Shown: one piece after another, positions 6,132 to 7,221 of the stretch
Position numbering within the stretch: the first letter of the stretch is position 1
Layout: every line of letters starts with the position of its first letter
Assembly: GCA_001823315.1 (NCBI GenBank)
Contig: MHUC01000009.1
Coordinates: 1 to 7,221, forward strand
Reading direction: 5' to 3'
DNA: 7,221 bases
From: Candidatus Wildermuthbacteria bacterium RIFCSPHIGHO2_12_FULL_40_12
GTDB lineage: Bacteria; Patescibacteriota; Minisyncoccia; Minisyncoccales; 2-12-FULL-40-12
Made by a program: the position numbers and the translations under genes
The notes under the pieces: model-generated
The model's input: only the letters and a program-made list of their open reading frames with translations
Told to the model about the DNA's origin: nothing
The model's database searches: none

Positions 6132-7221
6132 TTATTGAGAAAAACTTTTCAAGCTATCAACAACCGAAGCAAAAATATCCATATTCTTTGTAATACCCAA
6201 TATTAAAAGAAAGACCCCGCCGACAACGAATAAAAAATCCAGGAAAAAGATCGTAAAACCGGCCTCATCATTGGACTGGGCTATTTTTATTTTAATACGT
6301 TCAACGCTTTCCGGATTAGCCAAGGTAGAAAGATCTCCAAGCTCCTCACCGACCTGCCCGCTTTGGAGGGTAAATAATTTCCTTAAAATTCGTCTCATAA
6401 TCTTTCCCGATCTTGTTTTTGGCAAATCTTCCACCAAATAAATTTCTTTTGGCAAAGCGATTGGCCCGATTTCTTTTTTGATCCGATCAATAACCTCTTT
6501 TTTAATTTCCTCTGTTCCCTTTTTACCCTTATACACCACCATTGCTATGGGTACTTCACCTTTGATTTCGTCAGCCACCCCAACGACCGCTGATTCTGTG
6601 ATTTCCGGATGCAAATTAATTACGGCTTCCAACTCTCCGGTAGTTATTCTGTGACCGGCAACTTTTATAACGTCGTCCACCCGACCGACAATCCTGATTA
6701 ATCCGTTTTTATCTTTTATGGCGCCGTCTGAAGTGAAATAAACTTTATCGCCGTATTTACTCCAATAAGTTTCTGCATATTTTTCCGGATTCTTGTAAAT
6801 ACCCCTGAATAATCCCGGAGAAAAAGGCGGGAGAATTACTAAATTGCCTTGTTTTCCAGCGGGAACTGACTTTCCTTCTTCGTCTAAAATATCTGCTTGG
6901 ATTCCGGGAAAGGGAATACCAGTGAAAGCCGGCTTAAACGGCCCTATTCCCGGTAGAGAGCTTATTAAAATTCCGCCGGTTTCCGTCTGCCACCAGGTAT
7001 CCACTATCGGGCATTTCTCTTTGCCTACTTCTTTAAAATACCACTGCCAAGCGGTTTCATCTATGGGTTCTCCAACCGAACCCAAGAGTCGCAAACTGTT
7101 AAGATTTTCTTCTTTCAAGACCTCTTCGCCGTATTTCTCAAACATTCTAATGGCGGTGGGAGCGGTATAAAAAATGGTTGGCTTGTGTTTTTCAATAATC
7201 TTCGCCCATCTATCATTAGTC
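6132..7221 (-). CDS. acs: AMP-forming acetyl-CoA synthetase, C-terminal 362 residues, with a hydrophobic C-terminal tail
   Basis: The gene enters from the right edge; roughly the first 290 residues of a family-typical 650 are missing. The first internal ATG at 7145 is not the start, because the open frame continues to the edge with TIFYTAPTAIR (visible residues 15-25), a conserved Acs motif. The enzyme makes acetyl-CoA from acetate, CoA and ATP via acetyl-AMP. Visible are SVGEPI (48-53), DTWWQTETGG (74-83) with the Trp that limits the pocket to acetate, TSDGA (163-167), GRVDDVIKVAGHR (179-191) and PKTRSGKIMRR (267-277), whose Lys273 is the equivalent of the lysine acetylated in Salmonella Acs. 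The normal Acs ending DLSTLANPESVERIK (296-310) is followed by about 50 residues with one 22-residue hydrophobic helix at 322-343. The stop lies 2 bases before the ppsA ATG. Confidence 0.95.
   Translation of the reverse strand, partial: TNDRWAKIIEKHKPTIFYTAPTAIRMFEKYGEEVLKEENLNSLRLLGSVGEPIDETAWQWYFKEVGKEKCPIVDTWWQTETGGILISSLPGIGPFKPAFTGIPFPGIQADILDEEGKSVPAGKQGNLVILPPFSPGLFRGIYKNPEKYAETYWSKYGDKVYFTSDGAIKDKNGLIRIVGRVDDVIKVAGHRITTGELEAVINLHPEITESAVVGVADEIKGEVPIAMVVYKGKKGTEEIKKEVIDRIKKEIGPIALPKEIYLVEDLPKTRSGKIMRRILRKLFTLQSGQVGEELGDLSTLANPESVERIKIKIAQSNDEAGFTIFFLDFLFVVGGVFLLILGITKNMDIFASVVDSLKSFSQ

Noticed and set aside
7143..7145. ATG at 7145 as the start of the acetyl-CoA synthetase gene
   Set aside because: The frame stays open to the window edge and encodes conserved Acs residues upstream of this Met, so the gene is partial rather than short.
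1..7221. UGA recoding as in Gracilibacteria or Absconditabacteria
   Set aside because: All conserved proteins read through with the standard code, and the five visible stops are TAA. Nothing calls for UGA as a sense codon.

Overview
The window reads as a piece of a bacterial chromosome, most plausibly a Patescibacteria/CPR (Parcubacteria-like) genome. This is inferred from the mix of genes, the moderate GC content (about 40% by eye), the lack of clear Shine-Dalgarno motifs, short intergenic palindromic elements, and an N-terminal secretion/coiled-coil protein of a type common in that group. It is not proven by any single marker. All five stop codons visible in the window are TAA and no in-frame UGA is needed, so the standard bacterial code fits. 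Every supported gene lies on the minus strand, so the transcription order runs from high to low coordinates.

Layout in transcription order: (1) the C-terminal half of an AMP-forming acetyl-CoA synthetase, cut by the right edge, with an unusual hydrophobic C-terminal tail (7221-6132). (2) Phosphoenolpyruvate synthase ppsA, starting 2 bases after the acs stop (6129-3727). (3) A 244-base gap with an extended -10 promoter candidate and a large palindromic element, here called B (3686-3500). (4) Class I fructose-1,6-bisphosphatase fbp (3482-2598). (5) A 140-base gap filled by a second palindromic element, A (2582-2474). (6) A DhnA-type class I fructose-bisphosphate aldolase (2457-1534). (7) A small membrane-anchored protein of unknown function (1509-1066). 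(8) A bL25/Ctc ribosomal protein with a Lys/Glu-rich tail (1046-369). (9) The N-terminus of a secreted coiled-coil protein, cut by the left edge (359-1). No gene-free stretch exceeds 300 bases.

The first four genes form a coherent gluconeogenic set. Acs activates acetate, PpsA makes PEP from pyruvate, and aldolase plus FBPase run triose phosphates up to fructose 6-phosphate. The step from acetyl-CoA to pyruvate is not encoded here and would have to come from elsewhere, for example a pyruvate:ferredoxin oxidoreductase. The last three genes concern translation and the cell envelope and look like an adjacent, unrelated run.

The least explained material is the pair of intergenic elements flanking fbp. 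They share short blocks in loops and junctions at nearly constant spacing while several paired arms differ in sequence. This suggests either a structured RNA/regulatory leader or a family of palindromic mobile repeats. Also notable are the membrane tail on Acs, a heptamer tandem repeat inserted in frame in ppsA, and the loss of AMP-site residues in FBPase.
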